Source: an uncultured Rhodospirillales bacterium
GTDB taxonomy: Bacteria > Pseudomonadota > Alphaproteobacteria > CAAGCB01 > CAG-977
Direction: 5' to 3'
DNA: 64,000 nt
Assembly: GCA_902777205.1 (NCBI GenBank)
Contig: CACYSU010000003.1
Coordinates: 1 to 64,000 of the forward strand
The stretch's first letter is position 1. Each line of letters begins with the position of its first letter. The notes under the pieces were generated by a model. The model saw only the letters and a list, made by a program, of their open reading frames with translations. It was not told the DNA's origin and did no database searches. Below, piece by piece: positions 34,041 through 43,474 of this stretch. The translations under genes were made by a program, and so were the position numbers.

Positions 34041-35927
34041 ATGGCCGAACAGATGCCCCAATGGGATTTAAGCGATTTGTACCCGTCGATGGATTCGCCG
34101 GAACTGAAAAAGGATATGGCTTCGGTTTCCGCGGGGGCGCTGCGTTTTGAAACGCATTACAAAGGCAAGCTGGCGGAAACGACGCCCGACGAATTCGGCA
34201 AGTCGATCGAGGAATACGAACGCCTGAACGAAACGCTGGGGCGGTTGGACGCGTATTCCTACATGATGCATTCGACCAACATGAACGATCCGGAAATTTC
34301 GACTTTTTACCAGAACGTGTGCGAAAAATCGAACGACGTGTCGGGCAAGATGCTGTTTTTCGAGCTGGAGCTGAACGGGCTGAGCGACGAGCAGCTGGCC
34401 GGAAAAATGGCGTCGGAAACGGCGAAAAAATATGAACCGTGGATTAAAAACGTCCGCGCCGGCCGCGACCATATGCTGCCCGAAAACATGGAAAAGCTGC
34501 TGCACGACAAATCCATGAGCAGCGCGACCGCTTGGAACCGTCTGTTCGACGAAACGATGGCCGGCCTGCGTTTCAACGTCGGGGGAAAGGAATTGACCGA
34601 ACCCGAAGCCATGGCGAAAATGTCCGATCCCGACATGGCGACGCGGCACGAAGCGTGCGCCGAAATCAACCGCGTGATGAAAGACAATATGGCCACGTTC
34701 GCGCTGATCACTAACACGCTGGCCAAGGACAAACAGATCGAGGACGAATGGCGCGGATACAAACGCCCGATTTCCGCCCGCAACATCGAAAATCAGGTTG
34801 AAGACGAAGTCGTTGACGCTCTGGTCGATTCGGTTGTTGACAGCCACGCGGACATTTCGCACCGCTATTACAAGCTGAAAGCCGACTGGCTGGGCGTGGA
34901 CAAGCTGGACTATTCCGACCGCAACGCGCCGATTCCCGATCTGCCGGAAAAGAAGTATTCGTGGGACGACGCGAAAAACATCGTTTTGTCCGCTTATAAC
35001 GAATTTTCGCCCGAAATGGCCGCGATCGGCAAAAAATTCTTTGACAACAAATGGATTGATGTCGCGCCGAAAGAAGGCAAGGAGGGCGGCGCCTACGCCC
35101 ACCCGACCGTGCCGTCCGCACACCCGTACCTGATGCTGAATTTCATGGGGACGGCGGGCGACGTGATGACGCTGGCGCACGAATTGGGACACGGCGTGCA
35201 CCAGTATCTGGCGCGCGAACAGGGGTACTTGAAATCCAACACGCCGATCACGCTGGCGGAAACGGCGTCGATCTTCGGCGAAATGATGACGTTCAAGTAT
35301 ATGCTGAAACACGAAAAGGATCCGAAGCAGCGTTTCGCGATGCTGGCGGAAAAAACGGGGTCGATGATCAATTCGTCCGTGCGCCAGATCGCTTTCCACC
35401 GTTTTGAAACCGAGGTTCACACGTCGCGGCGCAAAGAGGGCGAGCTGTCCCCCGACCGGCTGAACGGGATTTGGACGAAAACACAGAACGACGCGCTGGG
35501 GCCGTCGGTGACGAACGACGACAAATCGAACGCGATGTGGTCAACGATTCCGCACTTGATTCACACGCCGTTTTATGTATATGGCTACGCGTTCGGCGAT
35601 TGTCTGGTCAATTCGCTGTACAAAGTGCACGAAGAGGGAAAGGTCGCCGATTTTCCGAAAAAATATATGGAAATGCTGGCCAAAGGCGGATCGGAACGTC
35701 ATCAGCAGATGCTGAAACCGTTCGGTTTGGATGCGTCGAAACCCGATTTTTGGAAAAAAGGTCTGAGCGTCGTCAAAGGATTCGTTGATGAATTGGAGGT
35801 TTTGACCGACCAGCTGGGGATGAACAAGAATAAAAACAAAGCCAATATCGCCGCAAACACGGCGACGGCTGTCGCGAAACCCGCGCAGACGGCGATCATC
35901 GCCAACCGCGCGGCGACGGGACGGTGA
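34041..35927 (+). CDS. pepF: oligoendopeptidase F, M3 family
   Basis: A 628-residue zinc peptidase. The HExxH site is in LAHELGHGVHQYLA, and the third ligand Glu in NTPITLAETASIFGE. The N-terminal helical part (EQMPQWDLSDLYPSMDSPEL) is typical for M3B. It cleaves peptides of roughly 7-17 residues in the cytoplasm. ATG 34041 has AAAGGAG upstream. The last 35 residues are an extra Asn/Ala/Lys-rich tail (MNKNKNKANIAANTATAV) absent from usual members. Ends in a terminator. Confidence 0.93.
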   Translation: MAEQMPQWDLSDLYPSMDSPELKKDMASVSAGALRFETHYKGKLAETTPDEFGKSIEEYERLNETLGRLDAYSYMMHSTNMNDPEISTFYQNVCEKSNDVSGKMLFFELELNGLSDEQLAGKMASETAKKYEPWIKNVRAGRDHMLPENMEKLLHDKSMSSATAWNRLFDETMAGLRFNVGGKELTEPEAMAKMSDPDMATRHEACAEINRVMKDNMATFALITNTLAKDKQIEDEWRGYKRPISARNIENQVEDEVVDALVDSVVDSHADISHRYYKLKADWLGVDKLDYSDRNAPIPDLPEKKYSWDDAKNIVLSAYNEFSPEMAAIGKKFFDNKWIDVAPKEGKEGGAYAHPTVPSAHPYLMLNFMGTAGDVMTLAHELGHGVHQYLAREQGYLKSNTPITLAETASIFGEMMTFKYMLKHEKDPKQRFAMLAEKTGSMINSSVRQIAFHRFETEVHTSRRKEGELSPDRLNGIWTKTQNDALGPSVTNDDKSNAMWSTIPHLIHTPFYVYGYAFGDCLVNSLYKVHEEGKVADFPKKYMEMLAKGGSERHQQMLKPFGLDASKPDFWKKGLSVVKGFVDELEVLTDQLGMNKNKNKANIAANTATAVAKPAQTAIIANRAATGR

Positions 35928-35935
35928 ACGGACGG

Positions 35936-35963
35936 GGCGGCTTTTTAAAAAGCCGCCTTTTCG
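35936..35963 (+). terminator. terminator after pepF
   Basis: GGCGGCTTTTT paired with AAAAAGCCGCC and followed by TTTT. Confidence 0.85.
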
Positions 35964-36060
35964 CACCGGATGAAAAAGTTTTAGTTGACATCCGGCGCGG
36001 ATGATATAAAAAGAACAACGGAGATGAAAGCCGGACGCCGGTTTTCGGAACCGTGAATAT

Positions 36061-36149
36061 GGCGATGCGGCAGGGTTGTCGAATATGGCAAACTCGGAGT
36101 CGGAGCGAAAGCGGAGACGAACGAGCGAAGCGAGGACAAATCTGTTGAC
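36061..36149 (+). pseudogene. interrupted tRNA-Ser pseudogene
   Basis: Positions 36061-36096 match the first 36 nt of the intact tRNA-Ser at 36190 at 28 of 36 positions, up to the anticodon-stem sequence AACTCG. A 41-nt purine-rich insert (36097-36137, with GAGCGAAGCGAGG) interrupts it. Then AAATCTGTTGAC (36138-36149) resumes the tRNA exactly. The 3' half is missing. The leader TGAATATGG also matches that of the intact gene, so an entire tRNA-Ser was duplicated and has decayed. Confidence 0.65.
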
Positions 36150-36189
36150 ATCGGCGCCAGCCGATAAATGGCGCAGACATTGTAAATAT

Positions 36190-36280
36190 GGAGAGGTGGC
36201 AGAGTGGTCGAATGCGGCAGACTCGAAATCTGTTGACCGGCTAGTTCGGTCCGGGGGTTCGAATCCCCCCCTCTCCGCCA
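36190..36280 (+). tRNA. tRNA-Ser (CGA)
   Basis: 91 nt class II tRNA: acceptor GGAGAGG/CCTCTCC, anticodon arm CAGA-CTCGAAA-TCTG giving CGA, long variable arm, GGTTCGAATCC T loop, G discriminator and CCA. Confidence 0.96.
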
Positions 36281-36282
36281 AT

Positions 36283-36310
36283 ACGCCCCGATTTTTCGGG
36301 GCTTTTTTTG
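36283..36310 (+). terminator. terminator after tRNA-Ser
   Basis: GCCCCG-ATTTTT-CGGGGC followed by seven T. Confidence 0.85.
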
Positions 36311-36328
36311 ACTGTGAAAGGATTGCCC

Positions 36329-37012
36329 GTGAAACCGATCGTCGCCGTTTTGTGTCCCATGCCCATGGAATTTTCCGCCGTTGAAAAGGCGTTCGGCAAG
36401 CTGGGCGAGCCTTTGGAATCCGTTTTCGAGGAAAAGAAGTTCGATTTCGCGGGACTGGACGTTGTTTTGGCGCGCTGCGGCGTCGGCAAGACTTTGGCCG
36501 CGGCCAAAACGCAGAAACTGATCCAGATGTTTGAGCCCGACCATTTGTTCGTTTGCGGGGTCGCCGGCGCGATCGCCGAGGATCTGGACGTGTTCGACGT
36601 TGTCGTTCCCAACCGCGTGGTGCACGGCGACATCCGTTTCGGCGACGCGTACAACCCGACGGACGTGACGGAATCGGGCGAGGAGTTTTTTATCGGCAAA
36701 CCGCAGTATTCGGCGTCGGCCTATTTGCCGGAACGGTTGAACGCGCCGTATAGATCCGGCACGCTGGCGACGATTGATTCGTTCGCCGAGGAAGCGGAAA
36801 AGGATTTTCTGGAAGAAAAGTTCAACGCGTGCTGCATCGACATGGAAAGCGCCGCCGTCGCACAGGTCGCAACAATGTGGAACATCCCCGTCACCGTCGT
36901 GCGCGCGATTTCCGACAACCGCCGCCACACGGCGGGCGATTTTGAAACGAACGCGCCGAAAGCCTGCGATGTCGCCGCGCAGGCTTTGGTTGAACTGCTG
37001 AAACGGATTTGA
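36329..37012 (+). CDS. 5'-methylthioadenosine/S-adenosylhomocysteine nucleosidase-like protein
   Basis: A 227-residue PNP/UDP-superfamily protein. It shows VAVLCPMPMEFSAV at the N-terminus, RCGVGKTLAAAKTQKLI, the VCGVAGAIAEDLDVFDVVVP loop, and the base/ribose-site signature CIDMESAAVAQVATMWNIPVTVVRAISD with the catalytic Glu in DMES and Asp in ISD. It would split adenine from MTA or SAH in SAM recycling. The GTG start at 36329 is preferred because GAAAGGA lies eight bases before; ATT and TTG upstream are less likely. Other purine nucleosidases cannot be excluded. Confidence 0.85.
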   Translation: MKPIVAVLCPMPMEFSAVEKAFGKLGEPLESVFEEKKFDFAGLDVVLARCGVGKTLAAAKTQKLIQMFEPDHLFVCGVAGAIAEDLDVFDVVVPNRVVHGDIRFGDAYNPTDVTESGEEFFIGKPQYSASAYLPERLNAPYRSGTLATIDSFAEEAEKDFLEEKFNACCIDMESAAVAQVATMWNIPVTVVRAISDNRRHTAGDFETNAPKACDVAAQALVELLKRI

Positions 37013-37015
37013 CGG

Positions 37016-37597
37016 TCACAGATCGGCGGAATAGATGAAATTCATCAGCCGGACGGGTTCGACGCCCAGCAGATTCCAGTCCTTGCCGATTTCCAGACAC
37101 GCCAGCGCGGCCGTCGGGAACCCCTCCGCGATGCTGTGATTGTGGGCTTCGTTCTGTTCGACGGCGGCGTCGCACGCCAACGGCAGAAAATCCGCCAGCG
37201 CCGGATTGTGCCCGATGACAAGGACTTCGTGCTTGTCGGCGGCGGTTTGGCGCAAAATATCCATCATTTCCGCCGCGTCCGCGCGATACAGCGCGTCAAC
37301 GAACACGACCTGCGTCGGTTCGAACGCCTTGTGCAGCCTTTCCAGCGTTTCCATCGTCCGGACACTGGGCGAACACAGCACCAAATCGGGCTGGACGCGT
37401 TTTTCACGCATCAAATCGCGAATCTTTTTCACGTCCTTTCGCCCGCGCCTGCCCAGCGAACGCAGGGCGTCCTTTTGCTTTTTCTTCGCCTTGCGCGATT
37501 TTCCGTGACGCATCAAATACAAATGCCGCGGTTTTTCCTGCGGCGTTCCGGCCGTCGTTCCGGACGCGTTTTTTCGATCGGATGCCTGTTTCGCCAT
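37016..37597 (-). CDS. SixA-like histidine phosphatase
   Basis: A 193-residue member of the histidine phosphatase superfamily. The RHG motif is in HLYLMRHGKSRKAKK near residue 30, and the second catalytic His in LVIGHNPALADF. A basic insert (KAKKKQKDALRSLGRRGRKDVKKI) follows the active site, as in SixA, which dephosphorylates phosphohistidine proteins. ATG 37595-37597 with GGGAGGGG upstream was chosen. It converges with the nucleosidase gene. Confidence 0.87.
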   Translation of the reverse strand: MAKQASDRKNASGTTAGTPQEKPRHLYLMRHGKSRKAKKKQKDALRSLGRRGRKDVKKIRDLMREKRVQPDLVLCSPSVRTMETLERLHKAFEPTQVVFVDALYRADAAEMMDILRQTAADKHEVLVIGHNPALADFLPLACDAAVEQNEAHNHSIAEGFPTAALACLEIGKDWNLLGVEPVRLMNFIYSADL

Positions 37598-37752
37598 TTT
37601 CCCCTCCCTGCTGTCGGAATACGGTTTCATCTTAGGCGAAAACGGGGCGGCGGGAAAGCTGGTCAATCGGTTTAAATGCTTTTTACACTTTTCATTTTTG
37701 CAAAAAAATATTACGAATCGTAAGGAAAGTTTTTTAACCGAAGGAAAAATCC

Positions 37753-40032
37753 ATGACCGCCGAACCTGTCGTTTTTTCGCAGCCCGTTTCCATGACCTCG
37801 CCGTCGCGTTTTTTCAACCGCGAACTGTCGTGGCTGGCGTTCAACCGCCGCGTTTTGGAAGAATCGATGAACACGCGCTATCCGTTGTTGGAACGGCTGC
37901 GTTTTCTGGCGATTTCGGGGTCGAATCTGGACGAGTTTTTCATGGTGCGCGTCGCGGGCATTCTGGCGCAAATCTACGCCGGCGTGACCGCGCGTTCCGA
38001 CGACGGCATGACGCCGCAGGAACAGTTGGACGCCATTAACGAAAGCGTCGCGGAGCTGCGCCAAAAGCAGGACGAATATTTTCTGGTGCTGAAAAAAGAG
38101 CTGGAAAAAGAGGGGATTTTCCTGATTTCCCGCGACCAGCTGTCCAAACAGGACACAAAGGCGTTGAAAGAGGTGTTCGAGGAATCCGTTTTCCCCGTTT
38201 TGACGCCGATCGCGCTGGATCCGGCGCACCCGTTCCCGTGGCTGGCGAACCTGTCGCATTCGCTGATCTTTTCGATGAAGGACAAAGAGGGGACGGAACG
38301 CAAGGCGATCATTCCGCTGCCCGCCGGATTGCCGCGTTTCATCCGCCTGAACAAAAAGCCCGCGCGCTTTATCGCGTTGGAAGATGTCGTCCTGCAATTC
38401 ATCGGCACGATTTTCCCGAATTTCAAAATCAAGCATTTCGGCCTGTTTTCGATCGTGCGCAACAGCCTGCTGCAGGTGGACGAACGCGCCGAGGATCTGG
38501 TGCGCCAGTTTGAAACCGCGCTGGCGGAACAAAAACGCGGCGACGTGATCGCTTTGGTCATGAATCAGGATATGCCGCAGGAGCTGGCGTCCTACCTGAC
38601 GCACAAGCTGGATGTCGAAAGCTTCGGCGTCGTGCGCCGCAACGGCATCATCGGCACGCGGTCGCTGTCGGCGCTGATCACGTCGGATCGCAAAGACCTG
38701 CTGTTCAAACCGTACAAGGCGCGTCACGCCGAACGCGTCCGCGATTTCAAAGGCGACCATTTCGCCGCGATCCGCAAAAAGGACATGGTCATCCACCACC
38801 CTTACGAATCGTTTGAGGTCGTCGTCAAATTCCTGCGTCAGGCGGCCAAAGACCCCGATGTCGTTTCCATCAAGCAGACGCTGTACCGCACGAACAAAAA
38901 CTCGCCGATCGTCAAGGCGCTGATCGACGCCGCGCAGGCGGGAAAGGACGTGACCGCCGTCGTCGAACTGCGCGCCCGTTTCGACGAGGAAGCCAACATC
39001 AAATGGGCAAAGGATATGGAAAAGGCGGGCGTCCACGTCGTTTTCGGCCTGATGAACTATAAAACCCACGCCAAAATATCGCTGGTGACGCGCAGGGAAA
39101 ACGGCAAGATGAAAAGCTACGCGCATTTCGGCACGGGCAACTATCACGAAATCACCGCGAACCTATATACCGATTTGTCGTTTTTCACTTGCGACAAGGA
39201 TTTGTGCAGCGACGCCGCGCTGGTGTTCAACTATCTGACGGGGTACGCGCAGCCCGACAATTTGAAAAAGCTGTCGATCGCGCCGATCAATTTGCGCGAC
39301 AAGCTGCTGAAGCTGATCGACAAGGAAATCGAATACGCGAAAAAGGGCAAGCCCGCCAACATCTGGGCGAAAATGAATTCGCTGCTGGACGACAAACTGA
39401 TCGACGCGTTGTACCGCGCGTCGCAGGCGGGCGTGAAAATCACGCTGGTCGTGCGCGGCATTTGCGCCCTGCGCCCCGGAATCCCCGGATTTTCCGACAA
39501 CATCAAGGTCAAAAGCATCATCGGCCGGTTTTTGGAACACGCGCGCATCGTTTGTTTCGGCGCGGGCAACAAACTGCCGTCGCCCAAGGCCAAGGTCTTC
39601 ATTTCCTCGGCCGACTGGATGCAGCGCAACACGATCCACCGCGTCGAAACGCTGGTGCCGATCGAAAACGAAACCGTCCACGAACAGATTATGGGACAGA
39701 TCATGCAGGGCAACATCAAGGACGAAGCGCTCAGCTGGGTTTTGCACCCCGACATGACCTACACCCGCGTTTCCGAAAGCCCGCAGGCCTTTTCCTGCCA
39801 CCAGTTTTTCATGACGCACCCCAGCCTGTCCGGCCGCGGTTCGGCAAAGCTGCGCGACATCGTCGCCCGCCAGAAAAAGGCCGTCCGCAAAGAGGAACGC
39901 GAACCCGCCAAACCTTTGGCGCCCATGAAAACGGAAGAGGCCGCGCCGCCCAAAACGCCGAAGAAAACCCCCGTTAAAAAACAAAAGAAAATCGTCAGAA
40001 AATCCCTGACGCAAGCGAAAAAGGAAAATTGA
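37753..40032 (+). CDS. ppk1: polyphosphate kinase 1
   Basis: A 759-residue PPK1. The N-terminal domain starts FFNRELSWLAFNRRVLEES and includes SGSNLDEFFMVRVAG. The catalytic PLD-like core holds LYRTNKNSPIVKALIDAAQAG and the phosphohistidine in NYKTHAKISLV, followed by HFGTGNYHE. It polymerises the ATP gamma-phosphate into polyphosphate. A 55-residue Lys/Pro/Ala-rich tail extends the usual ending. It is one base upstream of a PPK2-type gene. Confidence 0.97.
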   Translation: MTAEPVVFSQPVSMTSPSRFFNRELSWLAFNRRVLEESMNTRYPLLERLRFLAISGSNLDEFFMVRVAGILAQIYAGVTARSDDGMTPQEQLDAINESVAELRQKQDEYFLVLKKELEKEGIFLISRDQLSKQDTKALKEVFEESVFPVLTPIALDPAHPFPWLANLSHSLIFSMKDKEGTERKAIIPLPAGLPRFIRLNKKPARFIALEDVVLQFIGTIFPNFKIKHFGLFSIVRNSLLQVDERAEDLVRQFETALAEQKRGDVIALVMNQDMPQELASYLTHKLDVESFGVVRRNGIIGTRSLSALITSDRKDLLFKPYKARHAERVRDFKGDHFAAIRKKDMVIHHPYESFEVVVKFLRQAAKDPDVVSIKQTLYRTNKNSPIVKALIDAAQAGKDVTAVVELRARFDEEANIKWAKDMEKAGVHVVFGLMNYKTHAKISLVTRRENGKMKSYAHFGTGNYHEITANLYTDLSFFTCDKDLCSDAALVFNYLTGYAQPDNLKKLSIAPINLRDKLLKLIDKEIEYAKKGKPANIWAKMNSLLDDKLIDALYRASQAGVKITLVVRGICALRPGIPGFSDNIKVKSIIGRFLEHARIVCFGAGNKLPSPKAKVFISSADWMQRNTIHRVETLVPIENETVHEQIMGQIMQGNIKDEALSWVLHPDMTYTRVSESPQAFSCHQFFMTHPSLSGRGSAKLRDIVARQKKAVRKEEREPAKPLAPMKTEEAAPPKTPKKTPVKKQKKIVRKSLTQAKKEN

Positions 40033-40033
40033 C

Positions 40034-41614
40034 ATGGCCCGTTCCGGAGAAGACGATATCGAATTGGAAGCGAACTTTTCCAATAAAGAGGAAGCCGAAA
40101 TACGCACCCGCCTGATCACGCTGCAGGACAAAATCACCGAAGCGAACGTCCCCGTCATCGTGCTGCTGTGCGGGGTCAACGGGTCGGGCAAAAACGCCGC
40201 GCTGGGCATTTTGCGCGACTGGCTGGATCAGCGGCGGCTGGATCTGCACGCCTATGAACGCCGCGACATCCGCAGCGATCCCGTCGAATTCCGCCGCTAT
40301 TGGTGCGACACGCCGCTGAACGGCACGACGGGCATTTTCGTCAGTTCGTGGTATTCCGATCCGCTGGTCAACCACGCGAACGGCAAAATCAACGACGACG
40401 AGCTGTACGAACGGTTGGACGAATGTAACGATTTTGAAAAGATGCTGGCGGATTCCAACGTCATTTTCTGCAAAATCTGGTTTCATAAAAGCAAAAACGA
40501 ACAGCAGGACTTTTTGCGCGCGCTGGACGACGATCCGTATGAAAAATGGCGCATCATGCCCGACGACTGGAAAAACTGCTGCATGGCGGAAAAGTTTGAA
40601 ACGGCGACCAAAAAGCTGATCCGCTACACGGACAAGGATTACGCTCCGTGGTTTGAAATCGGCGACGGCAGCTTTACGGAACGCCTGCGCGTGGCGTTGG
40701 ATGTCCTGTGCACGCGCGTTGAAACGCAGATCGACGCTTTTTTGAAAGCGAAGGAAAAAGAGAAAAAGGCCGGAACGGCCGCCCCCGAAAAGCCCAAAAA
40801 GCCGGATTTCGTCAAATCGCTGGATATGAATGCGTCGCTGTCCAAAGAAGAATACCGCGAACAGTTGCCCTATCTGCGCGCGCGTCTGAACGCGTTGCTG
40901 ACGGAAGTTAAAAAACGCAACAAAAAGGTCGTGCTGGCGTTCGAGGGACCCGACGCGTCGGGCAAAGGCGGCGTGATCAGCCGTCTGGCGTCGTCGATAT
41001 TCGTGCGCGATTGCAACATTTTCCCGATCGCCGCTCCGACGAAGGAAGAGCTGAACCATAATTTCCTGTGGCGGTTTTGGACGCGGCTGACGAACCAGAA
41101 ACTGCTGACCGTGTTCGACCGTACATGGTACGGGCGCGTTTTGGTCGAACGCATCGAACATTTCGCGACGGATCGGGAATGGAAACGCGCCTATGACGAA
41201 ATCAACCGGTTTGAAAAACAGCTGACGGACGGGCGCAACATCGTCGTCAAATTCCTGCTGTATATTTCGGCTGACGAACAGCTGGCGCGGTTCAAAGCGC
41301 GCGAGGAAACGTCCTATAAAAAATGGAAAATCGGCAGCGAAGACTGGCGCAACCGCGAAAAATGGGATCAGTACGACGAAGCGTTCGACGATATGCTGAA
41401 AAAAACGGACACGAAATACGCGCCGTGGTTCGTCGTCCCCGACAACAACAAAAAATACGGCCGCGTTCAGGCGATGAAGCTGTTGTGCGAACATTTGGAA
41501 AAAGTGCTGGATTACGACACGAAAGACGACGTGCCGCCGCCCGTTTCCGCCAAATCCGCCGACAAGCCGAAGAAAAACAAAGACAAGAAGAAAAAAGACA
41601 AAAATGGACTTTGA
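40034..41614 (+). CDS. pap: polyphosphate:AMP phosphotransferase (tandem PPK2)
   Basis: A 526-residue protein with two PPK2 kinase domains. The first (residues 25-240) has a Walker A region LCGVNGSGKNAALGIL and the second (290-490) LAFEGPDASGKGGVIS, each followed by its lid region (YERRDIRSDPVEFRRYW; FDRTWYGRVLVERIE). Tandem class II PPK2 enzymes make ADP from AMP and polyphosphate. The Lys-rich linker and C-terminus are extended. The gene is coupled to ppk1 and overlaps uup by 11 bases. Synthesis and use of polyphosphate are thus encoded side by side. Confidence 0.92.
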   Translation: MARSGEDDIELEANFSNKEEAEIRTRLITLQDKITEANVPVIVLLCGVNGSGKNAALGILRDWLDQRRLDLHAYERRDIRSDPVEFRRYWCDTPLNGTTGIFVSSWYSDPLVNHANGKINDDELYERLDECNDFEKMLADSNVIFCKIWFHKSKNEQQDFLRALDDDPYEKWRIMPDDWKNCCMAEKFETATKKLIRYTDKDYAPWFEIGDGSFTERLRVALDVLCTRVETQIDAFLKAKEKEKKAGTAAPEKPKKPDFVKSLDMNASLSKEEYREQLPYLRARLNALLTEVKKRNKKVVLAFEGPDASGKGGVISRLASSIFVRDCNIFPIAAPTKEELNHNFLWRFWTRLTNQKLLTVFDRTWYGRVLVERIEHFATDREWKRAYDEINRFEKQLTDGRNIVVKFLLYISADEQLARFKAREETSYKKWKIGSEDWRNREKWDQYDEAFDDMLKKTDTKYAPWFVVPDNNKKYGRVQAMKLLCEHLEKVLDYDTKDDVPPPVSAKSADKPKKNKDKKKKDKNGL

Positions 41615-43421
41615 CGCGCCGATTTACACCCTGCAAAACGCCCGTTTGCGATTCGGCGACCGGCCGTTGTTCACGGGGCTGGATCTGTATTTGAACAAAG
41701 GGCGGAAATATTGTCTGGTCGGGCGCAACGGATCGGGCAAATCGACGCTGTTGAAAGTCGTCGCGGGCGAAATCGTCCCCGACGACGGCGAATCTTTTCT
41801 GCAGCCCGGAACGGTCGTTTCCTATATGGCGCAGGACGACGATCTGGCGCGTTTCGCCACGCTGCGCGACGCCGTTTTGTCGGGGCTGGGCGAACATCAG
41901 GGCGACCTGTCCTACAAAGCCGACATCTTGATCGAACAGCTGGAAATCAAGGCCGGCGCCGATCCGAAAACCGCGTCCGGCGGGGAAAGGAAAAAGGCCG
42001 CCCTCGCGCGCGCGTTGATCAACGATCCGGACATTTTGCTGCTGGACGAACCGACCAACCATCTGGACATCGCGACGATCGAAAAGCTGGAGGAACGCCT
42101 GTCCAAATTCACGGGCGCGCTGATCGTCATCAGCCACGACCGCGCGTTTTTGAAACACGTTTGCGACGGGATCGTCTGGCTGGATCGCGGGATCGCGCGC
42201 ACGCTGGACAAAGGGTACGACGCGTTTGAAGACTGGCGCGACGCCGTTTACGAACAGGAGGACGCCGAACGCCGCCGCCTGAACAAAAAGATCGAAGCCG
42301 AAACCCAATGGCTGCACAAGGGCGTCACGGCGCGCCGCAAACGCAATCAGGGGCGTTTGCACCGCCTGTTCGACCTGCGCAGCGAACGCAGGGATCAAAT
42401 CAAAAAAACGGGATCGGTCGATTTCAACATCGACAGCGGCGCGGTGCAATCGAAGCTGATCATCGACGCGAAAGGCCTGTCGAAATCGTTCGGCGACCGC
42501 GTGATCGTCAGCGATTTTTCCCTGCGCGTGATGCAGGGCAACAAAATCGGCATTGTCGGCGCGAACGGCGTCGGCAAAACGACGCTGATCAAGCTGCTGA
42601 CCGGCCGGATCGCCCCCGACGCGGGACGCGTGCGGCTGTCGAAAACGATGCAGGAGGTTTATTTCGACCAGAACCGCGCCGTGCTGGATCAGACGAAATC
42701 CCTGAAACAGACGCTTTGCCCCGACGGCGGCGACACCGTTTTCGTCAGGGGCGAACCGAAATCCGTTTATTCGTACCTCAAGGAATTCCTGTTTTCGCCG
42801 GCGCAGGCGGACACGCCCGTTTCCGTTTTGTCGGGCGGCGAGAAAAACCGCCTGATTTTGGCGCGCGATCTGGCCAAACCGTCGAATTTTCTGGTGCTGG
42901 ACGAACCGACGAACGATCTGGACATGGACACGCTGGATCTGTTGCAGGACGCGCTGGAATCTTACAAGGGGACGATTCTGATCGTCAGCCACGACCGCGA
43001 TTTTCTGGACAACACGGCAACGTCGCTGTTGTATATGGCAGGGGACGGCAAAGTCGTCGAATACGTCGATTCCTGTTCCGATTTGATGCGGAAGCTGAAG
43101 GAAAAAGAGCAAAAGGCCGCCGAAGCCGCTAAAAAAACGCAGGAAAAGACCGCTAAACCGGTTGTGAAAAAAGAACCCGCCGCGCCGCGGATGTCCTATA
43201 AGGACAAACGTCAGCTGGAAATGCTGCCCGATGAAATCGCCGCGCTGGAAAACGAAATCAAAACGCTGGAGGAAAAGCTGGCGCGTCCCGATTTTTACGC
43301 GGCCGATCCGGCGGGGTTTGAAAAAACGGCGGCCGGTTTGGAACGGGCGAAAGCCGCGCTGGACGAAAAGGAAACGCGCTGGCTGGAATTGGAAATGCTG
43401 GCGCAGGAAAGCGGAAAATGA
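41604..43421 (+). CDS. uup: ABC-F ATPase, Uup-like
   Basis: A 605-residue soluble ABC-F protein with two nucleotide-binding domains. Domain one has VGRNGSGKSTLLKVVAGE, SGGERKKAALARALI and LLDEPTNHLD. The P-site-tRNA-interaction motif region is WLHKGVTARRKRNQGRLHRL. Domain two has VGANGVGKTTLIKLLTGR, SGGEKNRLILARDL and LDEPTNDLD. A C-terminal coiled coil (residues 500-600, MSYKDKRQLEMLPDEIAALENEI) is typical of Uup. It acts on ribosomes or branched DNA. There is no transmembrane partner. Confidence 0.92.
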   Translation: MDFDAPIYTLQNARLRFGDRPLFTGLDLYLNKGRKYCLVGRNGSGKSTLLKVVAGEIVPDDGESFLQPGTVVSYMAQDDDLARFATLRDAVLSGLGEHQGDLSYKADILIEQLEIKAGADPKTASGGERKKAALARALINDPDILLLDEPTNHLDIATIEKLEERLSKFTGALIVISHDRAFLKHVCDGIVWLDRGIARTLDKGYDAFEDWRDAVYEQEDAERRRLNKKIEAETQWLHKGVTARRKRNQGRLHRLFDLRSERRDQIKKTGSVDFNIDSGAVQSKLIIDAKGLSKSFGDRVIVSDFSLRVMQGNKIGIVGANGVGKTTLIKLLTGRIAPDAGRVRLSKTMQEVYFDQNRAVLDQTKSLKQTLCPDGGDTVFVRGEPKSVYSYLKEFLFSPAQADTPVSVLSGGEKNRLILARDLAKPSNFLVLDEPTNDLDMDTLDLLQDALESYKGTILIVSHDRDFLDNTATSLLYMAGDGKVVEYVDSCSDLMRKLKEKEQKAAEAAKKTQEKTAKPVVKKEPAAPRMSYKDKRQLEMLPDEIAALENEIKTLEEKLARPDFYAADPAGFEKTAAGLERAKAALDEKETRWLELEMLAQESGK

Positions 43422-43426
43422 AAAAG

Positions 43427-43457
43427 AAAAAGGGAGGTTTGCGGCCTCCCTTTTTTT
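43427..43457. terminator. bidirectional terminator between uup and rubrerythrin
   Basis: AAGGGAGG-TTTGCGG-CCTCCCTT with A and T runs on each side serves both convergent genes. Confidence 0.85.
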
Positions 43458-43474
43458 ACGGCTTTTTTACGGAA

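Noticed and set aside
36076-36384. 102-codon frame across tRNA-Ser
   Set aside because: It reads through a functional tRNA and its terminator. It is a known artefact of translating tRNA genes.
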